Shown: positions 1 to 7,126, counted from the first letter of the stretch. The stretch is 7,821 nt of DNA from Gammaproteobacteria bacterium (GCA_030039615.1 JASHVF010000192.1:1-7821), one strand, 5' to 3'. Translations and numbers: made by a program. Notes: generated from the sequence alone by a model not told the origin.

Positions 1-413
1 GACGTGTCCCTTGAAATAGGTTGCCATTCGAGCTCTCCCATCAGTTGCGGCGTCCCCGTGTAGCTAACTGTGTCGGAACCGGGAGCGATCTCACCGGCCG
101 CGGCGGCGCTAACTGTGCAGCGCGCCGAAGCCGCTCCGTTCATCGAGACCTGCGGCTCTCGCGCCGGCGCTCCATTCTGTTGCTGCGCAGCATCGTGGGC
201 GACCTCATCCTTCGGTGGAGCTGTGCGACCCCATCTGTGCCCAGAGCCTTGCGGCGGCTGGCTACACTGCCGCGCCGCCAAGGGACGAGCCCGACCGAAA
301 TACAGTGGAACCTCCTGCTCGGCGCTCTCGTGATCGTCCTGGCAGGCATGCTCTCGCGCAGTAGCCGCGATACGCGATCGTAAGTAGCACCCACTATTGA
401 AGAGCCGACGTGC

Positions 414-430
414 AAGGCGAAAGCTTTTTT
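414..430 (+). terminator. GNRA-capped, T-tailed hairpin, candidate intrinsic terminator
   Basis: AAGGC (414-418), loop GAAA (419-422), GCTTT (423-427) form a five-pair stem with one G-T wobble, capped by a GNRA tetraloop and followed by TTT, making a run of six T from 425. The stem is short, so efficiency is uncertain. It sits between the unassigned left end and the membrane gene at 481, and would end a plus-strand transcript coming from the left. Confidence 0.4.
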
Positions 431-473
431 CGATGCGGGCGGCGACACGCTGCCCATCCTGGATCAAGGTTGC

Positions 474-478
474 AGGAG
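474..478 (+). promoter_or_regulatory. Ribosome binding site before the four-helix membrane gene
   Basis: AGGAG two bases before the ATG at 481. The spacing is shorter than ideal, but it is the only such site near a candidate start of this gene. Confidence 0.5.
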
Positions 479-480
479 CG

Positions 481-903
481 ATGAGTCAGGTATCCACGAT
501 CCGTCTGTTCTTGTTGCGAGGCGTTTATCTGTTACTCGCTGTCGGTGGCGGGTCAATCACTTGGGTGCAGATCCTCGATCCCACCAGCAAGTGGGAATTG
601 ATGCACGGCGTCGTAGTGGCCATGTTGGGGGCCATGTCCATCCTTGCGATCCTGGGGCTTCGGTATCCTCTGCAGATGCTGCCTTTGCTGTTCTGGGAAA
701 TCACGTGGAAGATGATATGGCTGCTTCGGGTGGCACTCCCATTGTGGCGATCACATCAAATGGACCAAGCAAGCGCGGATAATGCATTCGCATGCCTGCT
801 GGTGATTATCGTCGCGGCCGCCATTCCTTGGCGTTACGTGTTCGAGCACTACGCAAAAAATCCAGGCGATCCATGGCGAATGCCCGGTTCACCTTCAACA
901 TGA
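481..903 (+). CDS. Conserved-looking four-helix membrane protein, function unknown
   Basis: A 140-residue protein with four likely membrane helices, near residues 8-28, 42-60, 64-88 and 102-117. Its polar parts look conserved: KWELMHG at 37-43, RYPLQMLPLLFWEITWK at 61-77, and PWRYVFEHYAKNPGDPWR at 116-133 after the last helix. It resembles small hypothetical membrane proteins seen in proteobacteria, but I cannot name a family or function. The ATG at 481 is chosen because AGGAG ends two bases before it (a short spacing) and because the product then begins just ahead of the first helix. An in-frame ATG at 397 would add 28 basic residues and run through a terminator-like hairpin. Its TGA overlaps the next start as ATGA, so the two membrane genes are probably co-translated. 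Codons here seem less GC-rich than in the cbb genes, by eye. Confidence 0.75.
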   Translation: MSQVSTIRLFLLRGVYLLLAVGGGSITWVQILDPTSKWELMHGVVVAMLGAMSILAILGLRYPLQMLPLLFWEITWKMIWLLRVALPLWRSHQMDQASADNAFACLLVIIVAAAIPWRYVFEHYAKNPGDPWRMPGSPST

Positions 904-1631
904 GCGGCGCAGGACTCGAAACGTCGCCCCGGCTCGAGGCCCGCATTGCGGGAGGCCTGTATGTGCTGGTGATCATTCTGGGTGCCTACGCTGAGCTCGT
1001 GGGCCGCCAAGGTGTGATCGTCGACGGGGACCCGGCCGCTACCCTGCGGGCGATCGGTGCGCACCAAGGCAGCTATCGGCTCGGGTTCATGGCCGAAATG
1101 ATCACCAACGTCCTTGCCATTCCCACAACCCTTATCTTGTGGAGGCTGCTGAGGCCGACCGGACCCAGGCTGGCTCTGATGGCTCTGGTGCTGGACCTTA
1201 CCCAAAACACCGTCAACGCGATGAACGCGTGGACCCAGTTCGCGCCACTCACGCTGGTTCCCGGGGCGCCGGACGTGGCCGCCGTCTCGCCGGCCGAACT
1301 CGCGGCTCTGGCGCGCCTCGCCCTCCGTTGGCATGACGTCGGTTTCGATGTCGGCCTCACGTTCTTCGGCTTCGCACTACTGTTCGAGGGCTGGCTGGTG
1401 GCTCGCTCAGGTTACTTTCCCCGCTGGCTCGGGGCGATCTACATGCTCGCCGGCGCCTGTTACTTGGCGGCGAGCGGCGATTACTTCCTGGCCTTGCGCC
1501 TGCCGATCTCGCCGTATGTGCAATTCGGCTCTCTTGTGGGCGAGGCCGCCATGGCGCTGTGGTTGCTGATCGTTGGCGTCGACCAAGGTAGGTGGCGCGC
1601 CGCCGCTGCGGCTGCACAGCCGCTCGCATAG
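900..1631 (+). CDS. DUF4386-like integral membrane protein
   Basis: A 243-residue hydrophobic protein of unknown function, expected in the cytoplasmic membrane. I see about six membrane segments, near residues 16-35, 61-83, 88-112, 147-168, 173-197 and 207-227. Blocks recalling the DUF4386 family are RIAGGLYVLVIILGAYAE at 15-32, RLGFMAEMI at 60-68, SGYFPRWLGAIYMLAG at 170-185 and GEAAMALWLLIVGV at 214-227; this match is from memory of the family pattern. The ATG at 900 overlaps the stop of the preceding gene as ATGA, and the product from there has normal family length. In-frame ATGs at 873 and 792 would lie inside the upstream gene and have no better ribosome site. The C-terminus ends in an alanine-rich tail. 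It converges on cbbY, so a link to carbon fixation is not implied. Confidence 0.82.
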   Translation: MSGAGLETSPRLEARIAGGLYVLVIILGAYAELVGRQGVIVDGDPAATLRAIGAHQGSYRLGFMAEMITNVLAIPTTLILWRLLRPTGPRLALMALVLDLTQNTVNAMNAWTQFAPLTLVPGAPDVAAVSPAELAALARLALRWHDVGFDVGLTFFGFALLFEGWLVARSGYFPRWLGAIYMLAGACYLAASGDYFLALRLPISPYVQFGSLVGEAAMALWLLIVGVDQGRWRAAAAAAQPLA

Positions 1632-1651
1632 CGCGTGGCGAAGGCGCGCTA
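1629..1651. terminator. Hairpin between convergent stop codons, candidate bidirectional terminator
   Basis: A perfect 7-bp inverted repeat, TAGCGCG (1629-1635) and CGCGCTA (1645-1651), around a 9-base loop. Its outer three bases on each side are the TAG stops of the DUF4386-like gene (plus strand) and cbbY (minus strand). It fills the whole gap between them. No T-run follows on either strand, so it is not a canonical intrinsic terminator; it may block read-through or stabilise 3' ends. Confidence 0.45.
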
Positions 1652-2371
1652 CTCCTGCGCCTTAGCGACTCTACGGGAAGCGTGCCAGGTGCGAAGCTGC
1701 GCCAAGCGGACTCCTTTCAGGTTGTCGAGTACCACGAGCGCTCCAGGGAAGTCCTGAGCGCGCGTATACTCGTTCACCGTCACGACGGTCGGCACACCCG
1801 CAGTCCGCGCTGCTCGCAATCCCAGCGCCGAGTCCTCGAATGCCAGGCATTCCTGCGGGTCGAGTCCAAGGCGGTCGAGCACGTACTGGTACACCTCTGG
1901 GTGCGGCTTCTTCTGCCGAGCATCCTCGCCCGTCGCGATGACCTGGAACGCCCCCGCGCTCAGGGATGGCGTTCGCGCCAACAGCGCCTCAACGTTGGCG
2001 CGCGAGGTCGTCGTGGCGATGGCCAGCCGCAGGGCCGCCGCCCGCGCCTCCTGCAGCAAGCGCGCCGTGCCGGGACGCAGCCGAATCCGCCCCGAGTCGA
2101 CCAGCCGCCGGTAGTGCCTCCCCTTGCGCGCGTGCAGGTCCCGGGCCAGCCGTTCTCGGCCGCGAAGGGGGATCTCCGTGGCATCGCTCGCGATGAAATG
2201 CAGGATGCGCTCGCGGCCGCCCGCCACGGCCAGCAGCTCTCCGTAGCGGGCGACGTCCCAGTGCCAGGGCCAGCCGGCCTCTGCGAAGGCGCGGTTGAAG
2301 GCGACGCGATGGCCGTCGCGCTCAGTGTCGGCGAGTGTTCCGTCGACATCGAAGATCAGCGCGCGGAGCAC
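1649..2371 (-). CDS. cbbY: CbbY, xylulose-1,5-bisphosphate phosphatase (HAD superfamily)
   Basis: CbbY removes a phosphate from xylulose 1,5-bisphosphate, a Rubisco misfire product that binds and inhibits the enzyme, giving xylulose 5-phosphate. The protein has 240 residues. Motif I is FDVDGTLADTE at 7-17 (Asp8, Asp10). The cap region reads HRVAFNRAFAEAG, then YGELLAVAGGRERI at 43-56, which is the CbbY hallmark and separates it from the Gph group. Motif II is ATTTS at 119-123, motif III Lys155 in KKPHPEVY, and motif IV AFEDSALGLRAARTAG at 177-192. It starts with GTG inside the end of cbbZ (16-bp overlap). The only upstream GGAG is about 20 bases away, so initiation probably relies on coupling. 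It is the last gene of the operon, ending 17 bp from a convergent gene. Its activity likely complements CbbX: one ejects the inhibitor, the other destroys it. Confidence 0.92.
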   Translation of the reverse strand: MLRALIFDVDGTLADTERDGHRVAFNRAFAEAGWPWHWDVARYGELLAVAGGRERILHFIASDATEIPLRGRERLARDLHARKGRHYRRLVDSGRIRLRPGTARLLQEARAAALRLAIATTTSRANVEALLARTPSLSAGAFQVIATGEDARQKKPHPEVYQYVLDRLGLDPQECLAFEDSALGLRAARTAGVPTVVTVNEYTRAQDFPGALVVLDNLKGVRLAQLRTWHASRRVAKAQE

Positions 2372-3093
2372 GGCACGCTCGCACAGCGCTCTCCAGCAGC
2401 GATGCGGCCTGCTAGCGACGTGAACCCCTGGATGAGTTCGCAGTCGAGGTGCTCGACGGGACGTCCCTCGTTATAGCCGTGGCGTACGCAGACCATGTCG
2501 CAGCCCGCGGCCCGCGCCGCATCGACGTCGTGGATCGAGTCGCCAACCATTAATACCTCTTCGGGGCGGACGCCGAGTTGCGCGCAGGCGGCTTCGAGGA
2601 GCTCGGGGTGCGGCTTGCGCTGCCGGACGCGGTCGCCGCCGAGCACGACGTCGATCAGCGCGGCGATGCCATAGCGGTCGATTATCGTGAGCGCTGGCTG
2701 CTGCGCGGCGTTCGTTACTACGCCGACCTTCAGACCCCATGCACGCAATTCCCGCAGCGTATGCGTCACGCGGGGGAAGAGCCTGCCGTGCAGGCCGATC
2801 GCCTCACTGTAGTGATGCAGGTACGACGCCAGCAGCGGTTCCACCAGGCGGTCGCGCGCTGCATCGTCGCGCAGTGCCTCCTGCACCGCGAGCACACGCT
2901 GGACGAGCACGCGCGGTCCTTGGCCGATGCGCTCGATGATTTCCTGCAGCGACAGCGCTCGCAGGCGGAACGCGCTGAGTGCGCAGTTCATGGCCACGGT
3001 GATGTCCGGCGCGGTGTCGACCAGGGTGCCGTCGAGATCGAACAGCACCGCTCGCAAGCGCCGCGGCGGCAGCCCCGTGGCCGGGCCGCTCAC
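2356..3093 (-). CDS. cbbZ: Phosphoglycolate phosphatase (HAD superfamily)
   Basis: Dephosphorylates 2-phosphoglycolate, the toxic product of Rubisco oxygenation, to glycolate. It is a 245-residue HAD hydrolase of the Gph/CbbZ group. Motif I is FDLDGTLVDTAPD at 18-30, with nucleophile Asp19 and acid/base Asp21. Motif II is TN at 127-128, motif III Lys160 in RKPHPELL, and motif IV MVGDSIHDVDAARAAGC at 182-198, with Asp185 and Asp189. The VDTAPD stretch after motif I is the usual Gph signature. The GTG start overlaps the transketolase stop as GTGA, with no good ribosome site nearby, so it is probably translated by coupling. About twelve residues precede the first beta strand, slightly long but within the family range. 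Its 3' end overlaps cbbY by 16 bp. Substrate is assigned from family and operon context; HAD phosphatases can be promiscuous. Confidence 0.92.
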   Translation of the reverse strand: MSGPATGLPPRRLRAVLFDLDGTLVDTAPDITVAMNCALSAFRLRALSLQEIIERIGQGPRVLVQRVLAVQEALRDDAARDRLVEPLLASYLHHYSEAIGLHGRLFPRVTHTLRELRAWGLKVGVVTNAAQQPALTIIDRYGIAALIDVVLGGDRVRQRKPHPELLEAACAQLGVRPEEVLMVGDSIHDVDAARAAGCDMVCVRHGYNEGRPVEHLDCELIQGFTSLAGRIAAGERCASVPCSAR

Positions 3094-5126
3094 CGGGCGC
3101 GCCGTCGGTCCAGCACGCTGCGCACCCGCGCGCAGACTGCCTCGGTCGTTAGCCCGACGGCCGCGCTGACCGCTGCGGCCGGGGCGGATTCCCCGAACCG
3201 GTCGATTCCGACCACCGCACCCTCGAATCCGGTGTACGCACGCCAGAAGCTGCTTACGCCCGCCTCGATCGCAACGACCGGCAGCGCGCGCGGCAGCACC
3301 GCCAGGCGATAGTCTTCGGGCTGGCGGTCGAATGCGCCGCAGTTAGGCATGGACACCACGCGTGCAGCGACACCCTCCGGTTCCAGCATCTCTCGGGCGC
3401 GCATCGCCAGCTCGACCTCCGAGCCGCTCGCGAGGAGCGTTACCGATGCGGGCGCATCGCCGCCCGCCAGCACGTAGCCGCCGCGCTGGATATCCTCGAG
3501 CTGCTGCGGACTGCGCTGGTAGTGGGCAAGAGTCTGGCGCGACAGCAGCAAGCAGGTTGGCCCGTCGCGGCGCTCCAGCGCCGCGAGCCATGCGACTGCA
3601 GTCTCCACGGCATCGCACGGGCGCCACACCGCATTGTTGGGTATCAGGCGCAGACTGCTGGCGTGCTCCACCGGCTGATGGGTCGGGCCGTCCTCGCCGA
3701 GAGCGATGCTGTCGTGGGTGAGCACGTGGATCACCCGCTGGCGCATGAGCGCCGCCATGCGAATGGCATTGCGGCTATAGTCCGAGAACGTAAGGAAAGT
3801 GCCGCCGTAGGGGATGTAGCCGCCATGCAGGGCGATGCCGTTCATGATCGCGCCCATGGCGAATTCGCGTACCCCGTAGTTGATGTGATTGCCCGGGCCT
3901 GCGCCGCGCCGCACGGCGACGCTGCGTGCAACGGCGGTCAGGTTCGAGCCCGTCAGGTCTGCCGAGCCGCCCAAGAGCTCCGGTAGCGCCTCGAGAAGCG
4001 CCGCGATCGCGTTCTGCGACGCCTTGCGCGAGGGGATCCTGGCTCCTTCTGCCACCGTTGCCGAGAGCAGTCGCCGGCAGGTCTCGCGCCAGGTCGCCGG
4101 CAACTCGCGCCGGCACACGCGCCGCTCGAACTCCGCGGCCAGCTGCGGGTAAGCGTTCGCATAGGTGCCAAAGAGGCGTTGCCACTCGGCCTGCCGCGCG
4201 GCACCGGCGACCCGGGCGTCCCACGCCGCCCGCACCGCGTCGGGGATCTCGAATGGGGCCGCGGACCATCCCAGGTTGGCACGAGTCGCGGCGACCTCGG
4301 GCGCGCCGAGCGCCGCGCCATGCACCTCGTGTGTTCCGGCTTTGTGGGGACTGCCCTGTCCGATCACCGTACGGCAGCACACCAGGGTTGGACGGCCGCA
4401 GTCTTCCATCGACTGCGCGAGGGCAGCATCGAGCGCCCCGGACTCGTGCCCGGGAACGTCGCGGATCACACGCCACCCGTACGCCTCGAAACGCCGCGGG
4501 GTGTCGTCGGCGAACCACGGCTCCACCGGCCCGTCGATGCTGATGCCGTTATCGTCGTAGATAACCACCAGTTTCGACAGCGCGAGCGCGCCGGCCAGCG
4601 AGCCCGCCTCGTGGCTGATGCCCTCCATCAGACAGCCATCGCCCACAAACGCCCAGGTGCGATGGTCCACGATGGTGTGGCCGGGCCTGTTGAACTCCGC
4701 GGCCAGCAAGCGCTCCGCGAGCGCCATGCCAACGGCGTTGGCCAGGCCCTGGCCGAGCGGGCCCGTCGTGGTTTCGACTCCCGGCGTGACACCGACTTCC
4801 GGATGGCCGGGAGTCTTGCTGTGCAGTTGGCGAAAGCGCCGCAACTCCTCGAGCGGCAGCTGGTAACCGGTAAGATGCAGGAGGCCGTACAGCAGCATCG
4901 AGCCGTGGCCGTTGGAGAGCACGAAGCGGTCGCGGTCGGGCCAGTGCGGATCGCCGGGGTTGTGCTTGAAGTGCACCCGCCACAGCGCCTCGGCCACCTC
5001 GGCCATGCCCATCGGCATGCCGGGATGCCCGCTGTTGGCGGCCTCGACGGCGTCGACGGCGAGGAAGCGCAGCGCATTGCAGAGCTCGCGGCGCTCGGCG
5101 CCGCGCGGTTGCAATTGCGCGCTCAC
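3090..5126 (-). CDS. cbbT: Transketolase
   Basis: A thiamine-diphosphate enzyme that moves two-carbon ketol units between sugar phosphates, yielding xylulose 5-phosphate, erythrose 4-phosphate and ribose 5-phosphate on the route to RuBP. The GTG at 5126 is chosen because GGAGG lies seven bases upstream and because it overlaps the cbbP stop as GTGA. The frame stays open upstream to 5252, but that would overlap cbbP by over 100 bp and adds unrelated arginine-rich sequence. The 678-residue product has normal length. The cofactor site begins with GDG at 162-164 and ends with DDN at 191-193. YGVREFAMGAIMNG at 417-430 carries the cofactor-activating Glu421, and LTHDSIALGEDGPTHQPVE at 469-487 holds the substrate histidines. 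The C-terminal domain has ASGSEVELA at 566-574. Being inside the cbb operon, it is probably the Calvin-cycle isoform; a second housekeeping copy elsewhere is possible. Confidence 0.96.
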   Translation of the reverse strand: MSAQLQPRGAERRELCNALRFLAVDAVEAANSGHPGMPMGMAEVAEALWRVHFKHNPGDPHWPDRDRFVLSNGHGSMLLYGLLHLTGYQLPLEELRRFRQLHSKTPGHPEVGVTPGVETTTGPLGQGLANAVGMALAERLLAAEFNRPGHTIVDHRTWAFVGDGCLMEGISHEAGSLAGALALSKLVVIYDDNGISIDGPVEPWFADDTPRRFEAYGWRVIRDVPGHESGALDAALAQSMEDCGRPTLVCCRTVIGQGSPHKAGTHEVHGAALGAPEVAATRANLGWSAAPFEIPDAVRAAWDARVAGAARQAEWQRLFGTYANAYPQLAAEFERRVCRRELPATWRETCRRLLSATVAEGARIPSRKASQNAIAALLEALPELLGGSADLTGSNLTAVARSVAVRRGAGPGNHINYGVREFAMGAIMNGIALHGGYIPYGGTFLTFSDYSRNAIRMAALMRQRVIHVLTHDSIALGEDGPTHQPVEHASSLRLIPNNAVWRPCDAVETAVAWLAALERRDGPTCLLLSRQTLAHYQRSPQQLEDIQRGGYVLAGGDAPASVTLLASGSEVELAMRAREMLEPEGVAARVVSMPNCGAFDRQPEDYRLAVLPRALPVVAIEAGVSSFWRAYTGFEGAVVGIDRFGESAPAAAVSAAVGLTTEAVCARVRSVLDRRRAR

Positions 5127-6010
5127 GCGGCGGCCTCCGCGGCGCGCCGCTTGCGGTCCATGAGCCGCAGCACCATGGGTGTGAAGATGAGCTCGATGGC
5201 GAGCCCCATCTTTCCCCCCGGGACCACGATGTTGTTCGGCCGGCTCATCCACGAGTTCTGCAGCATCGAGAGCAGATAGGGGAAATCGATGCCCTTCGGA
5301 TTGGTGAAGCGAATCACCACCATCGATTCATCGGCGCTCGGAATCTCGCGGGCGATAAACGGGTTGCTGGTGTCCACCGTCGGCACGCGCTGGAAGTTGA
5401 CGTGCGTGCGGCTGAACTGCGGGCAGATGTGATTCACGTAATCCGGCATGCGCCGCAGGATCGTATCGACCACGGCCTCCGGGGTATAACCACGAAGGTG
5501 CCGGTCGCGATGGATCTTCTGGATCCACTCGAGGTTGACGATCGGCACCACGCCGACCAGCAGGTCCACGTGCCGCGCCACGTCGACGCCGTCGTCGACG
5601 TAGGCGCCGTGCAGTCCCTCGTAGAAGAGCACATCGCTGTCGGGAGTCATCGCCTGCCAGTCGGTGAACGTCCCCGGCTCGCAGCCGAGCTCCTTCGACT
5701 CCGCCGCATCGTGCACGTAGCGCCGGATGCGCCCCTGCCCGGTCTCGCCGTAGGCCGCGAACGTTGCGGCCAACTCAGTGAGAAGATTCGCCTCCGGGCC
5801 GAAGTGACTGATGGCGGGTCCCTTGCCGCTGTCGGCCGCTCGCACGCGCTCACGCATCTCGACGCGACCGTAGCGGTGAAAGGAATCGCCCTCGAGCACC
5901 TGAGGCCTGATGCCCTCGCGGCGGAAGATATGCGCGAAGGCGTTCATGACCGTCGTGGTGCCCGCGCCGGAGGACCCCGTCACGGCGATGATCGGATGTC
6001 TGATCGACAT
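5123..6010 (-). CDS. cbbP: Phosphoribulokinase (bacterial class, homologous to R. sphaeroides PRK)
   Basis: Phosphorylates ribulose 5-phosphate with ATP to ribulose 1,5-bisphosphate, the Rubisco substrate and a step specific to the Calvin cycle. At 295 residues it matches the short proteobacterial enzyme rather than the longer plant/cyanobacterial form. The P-loop is GSSGAGTTT at 12-20; threonine in place of the usual Walker lysine is normal in bacterial PRK. The active-site block EGDSFHRYGR at 40-49 places Asp42, His45 and Arg49 at the numbers of the functional residues in the R. sphaeroides enzyme. Glu131 of YEGLHG also matches. The ATG start lies 21 bp after cbbF, with no clear Shine-Dalgarno sequence in the gap, so translation may depend on cbbF. 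Its TGA overlaps the GTG of cbbT. Nothing is missing. Allosteric control by NADH and AMP is known in this class but not shown here. Confidence 0.97.
   Translation of the reverse strand: MSIRHPIIAVTGSSGAGTTTVMNAFAHIFRREGIRPQVLEGDSFHRYGRVEMRERVRAADSGKGPAISHFGPEANLLTELAATFAAYGETGQGRIRRYVHDAAESKELGCEPGTFTDWQAMTPDSDVLFYEGLHGAYVDDGVDVARHVDLLVGVVPIVNLEWIQKIHRDRHLRGYTPEAVVDTILRRMPDYVNHICPQFSRTHVNFQRVPTVDTSNPFIAREIPSADESMVVIRFTNPKGIDFPYLLSMLQNSWMSRPNNIVVPGGKMGLAIELIFTPMVLRLMDRKRRAAEAAA
5134..5138 (-). promoter_or_regulatory. Ribosome binding site deciding the cbbT GTG start
   Basis: GGAGG on the minus strand, seven bases before the GTG at 5126 and within the last codons of cbbP. It argues for the GTG over in-frame starts further upstream. 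Confidence 0.8.
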
Positions 6011-6031
6011 GCGCTTATACCGGGCGGCCGC

Positions 6032-7111
6032 TCACAGGCGCGCTTCCGGACGAAACAGCGACCTCTCGTTGAAAAGCGGCGAGCTGAACGGCAGGTCGGC
6101 ACCGCTCGCGTGCTCGGCATGGTAGCGCTCGATGCGCTCGACCTCGCAGCGCGAGCCCATGATCAGGGGAACGGGCTCATGCAGCGCCTGCGGCTTGAGC
6201 TCGAGCAGCCGTTGATCTCCGGTAGTCGCCCTGCCCCCCGCCTGCTCGATCAGCAGGCTGATGGGATTGGCCTCGTACAGCAGCCGCAGCCTCCCCTGCC
6301 GCGTTCGATCGCGCGTGTCGCGCGGATGCATGAAGATTCCGCCGCGCATCAGGATACGATGCGTCTCCGCGACCAGGGAGGCGATCCAGCGCATGTTGAA
6401 GTCGCGGGCGCGGACGCCCGCGCGTCCCGCCTGGCACTCGCTCACGTAGCGCTGCACCGGCGGCTCCCAGAAGCGCGCGTTGCTGGTGTTGATCGCAAAC
6501 TCACTCGTCTCGGATGGAATCTGCAGGTTCGGGTGCGTCAGGATGAAGTTGCCGATCTCGCGATCCAGAGTAAAGCCGTGGGTGCCCTTGCCGACGGTGA
6601 GGACCAGCATGGTCGCGGGCCCGTAGATGGCGTAGCCCGCCGCGACCTGCTGCAGGCCGCCCTGCAGGTAGTCGCCCATTGCGGGCGGCTCGTCGGCGTC
6701 GTGGCGCAGCACCGAGAAGATCGTGCCCACCGACACGTTGACGTCGGCATTCGATGATCCGTCAAGCGGATCGAACACCAGCAGGTAGCGCCCGCGCGCG
6801 TACTCTGCGGGGATGGGATACGGCTGCGGCAGCTCCTCGGAAACCATGCCGGCGACGAGCCCGCCCCACTCGCAGCTGCGTACCACGACTTCGTGTGCCA
6901 GCGCATCGAGCTTCTGCTGCGCCTCGCCCTGCACGCTGGTCGCGCCCTGCTCGCCGAGATACCCGCCGAGCGCTCCCTTGGCGGTCATCGCCGAGATCGC
7001 CTTGACCGCCGCCGCGACGTCGACCAGCAGCGCCCCGAGATCATTCGCGCCGCGGATGCCGGTCAGCTGCTGGATAAGGAACTTGGAAACCGTCGTACGC
7101 CCGAGGTGCAT
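6032..7111 (-). CDS. cbbF: Fructose-1,6-bisphosphatase class I
   Basis: Hydrolyses fructose 1,6-bisphosphate to fructose 6-phosphate plus phosphate in the RuBP-regeneration phase of the Calvin cycle. The bacterial enzymes often also accept sedoheptulose 1,7-bisphosphate, but that cannot be read here. From the chosen start the protein is 359 residues, a normal class I length. Metal-site motifs are intact: SEELP at 91-95 and DPLDGSSN at 114-121. The substrate-side blocks are also present: RGGIFMHP at 256-263 and LRLLYEANP at 275-283. An ATG at 7132 gives seven more residues (MNKESWH) but has no ribosome site. The ATG at 7111 has AAGGAG nine bases upstream, and its product begins MHLGRTTVSKFLI, the usual opening of this family, so I prefer it. 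It stops at TGA 21 bp before cbbP. The family call is sure; only the start is open. Confidence 0.96.
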   Translation of the reverse strand: MHLGRTTVSKFLIQQLTGIRGANDLGALLVDVAAAVKAISAMTAKGALGGYLGEQGATSVQGEAQQKLDALAHEVVVRSCEWGGLVAGMVSEELPQPYPIPAEYARGRYLLVFDPLDGSSNADVNVSVGTIFSVLRHDADEPPAMGDYLQGGLQQVAAGYAIYGPATMLVLTVGKGTHGFTLDREIGNFILTHPNLQIPSETSEFAINTSNARFWEPPVQRYVSECQAGRAGVRARDFNMRWIASLVAETHRILMRGGIFMHPRDTRDRTRQGRLRLLYEANPISLLIEQAGGRATTGDQRLLELKPQALHEPVPLIMGSRCEVERIERYHAEHASGADLPFSSPLFNERSLFRPEARL

Positions 7112-7120
7112 GTGCCACGA

Positions 7121-7126
7121 CTCCTT
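7121..7126 (-). promoter_or_regulatory. Ribosome binding site deciding the cbbF start
   Basis: AAGGAG on the minus strand, nine bases before the ATG at 7111. It lies downstream of the alternative ATG at 7132, which has no purine-rich site before it. This supports the shorter cbbF product. Confidence 0.75.

Larger units (their letters stand above)
1..480. other. Left-end stretch with no supportable gene
   Basis: No reading frame here gives a protein I recognise. The longest plus-strand frame (21-383, 120 codons) is arginine-rich like a chance frame, although its end, EIQWNLLLGALVIVLAGMLS, could be a membrane helix and its TAA at 381-383 is followed about 30 bp later by the terminator-like hairpin. 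A second plus frame (70-333) is cysteine-rich and a minus frame (140-457) is basic; neither looks real. The stretch may be a decayed 3' gene end or plain intergenic DNA. I see no tRNA, promoter or insertion-sequence end. The promoter for the membrane pair should lie between about 380 and 480, but I find no convincing -35/-10 pair. Confidence 0.5.

Noticed and set aside
63..117. 10-bp direct repeat GCTAACTGTG at 63-72 and 108-117
   Set aside because: Only two short copies 45 bp apart, with no symmetry or further copies. Could be chance; no element boundary is seen.
21..383. 120-codon frame at the left end as a real gene
   Set aside because: Very arginine-rich, no ribosome site, and no family recognised. 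Only its tail and the following hairpin hint at a gene remnant, which is recorded as a finding.
397..480. N-terminal extension of the four-helix membrane protein from ATG 397
   Set aside because: Would be translated through the terminator-like hairpin, adds a basic unrelated segment, and lacks a ribosome site, whereas ATG 481 has AGGAG.
1592..2476. 294-codon plus-strand frame opposite cbbY and the end of cbbZ
   Set aside because: Starts inside the DUF4386-like gene in another frame and runs antisense to two HAD genes with complete motifs. No domain is recognisable.
2578..3312. 244-codon plus-strand frame opposite cbbZ
   Set aside because: Antisense shadow of cbbZ and the end of cbbT, with no recognisable motif.
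4179..5279. 366-codon plus-strand frame antisense to cbbT and the end of cbbP
   Set aside because: Shadow of the transketolase gene, whose motifs are intact. The product is low-complexity and rich in Arg, Ala and His.
5955..5977. Phosphoribulokinase P-loop lacking the Walker lysine
   Set aside because: GSSGAGTTT with threonine is the normal form in bacterial phosphoribulokinases, so it is not a defect.
6024..6031. 8-bp palindrome GCGGCCGC in the cbbF-cbbP gap as an operator
   Set aside because: A GC-rich palindrome of this size is unremarkable in this composition, and no second half-site or known regulator motif accompanies it.
5402..6757. 451-codon plus-strand reading frame antisense to cbbP and cbbF
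   Set aside because: It lies opposite two clearly identified genes, spans their junction, and has no recognisable domain. Long antisense frames are expected in GC-rich coding DNA.
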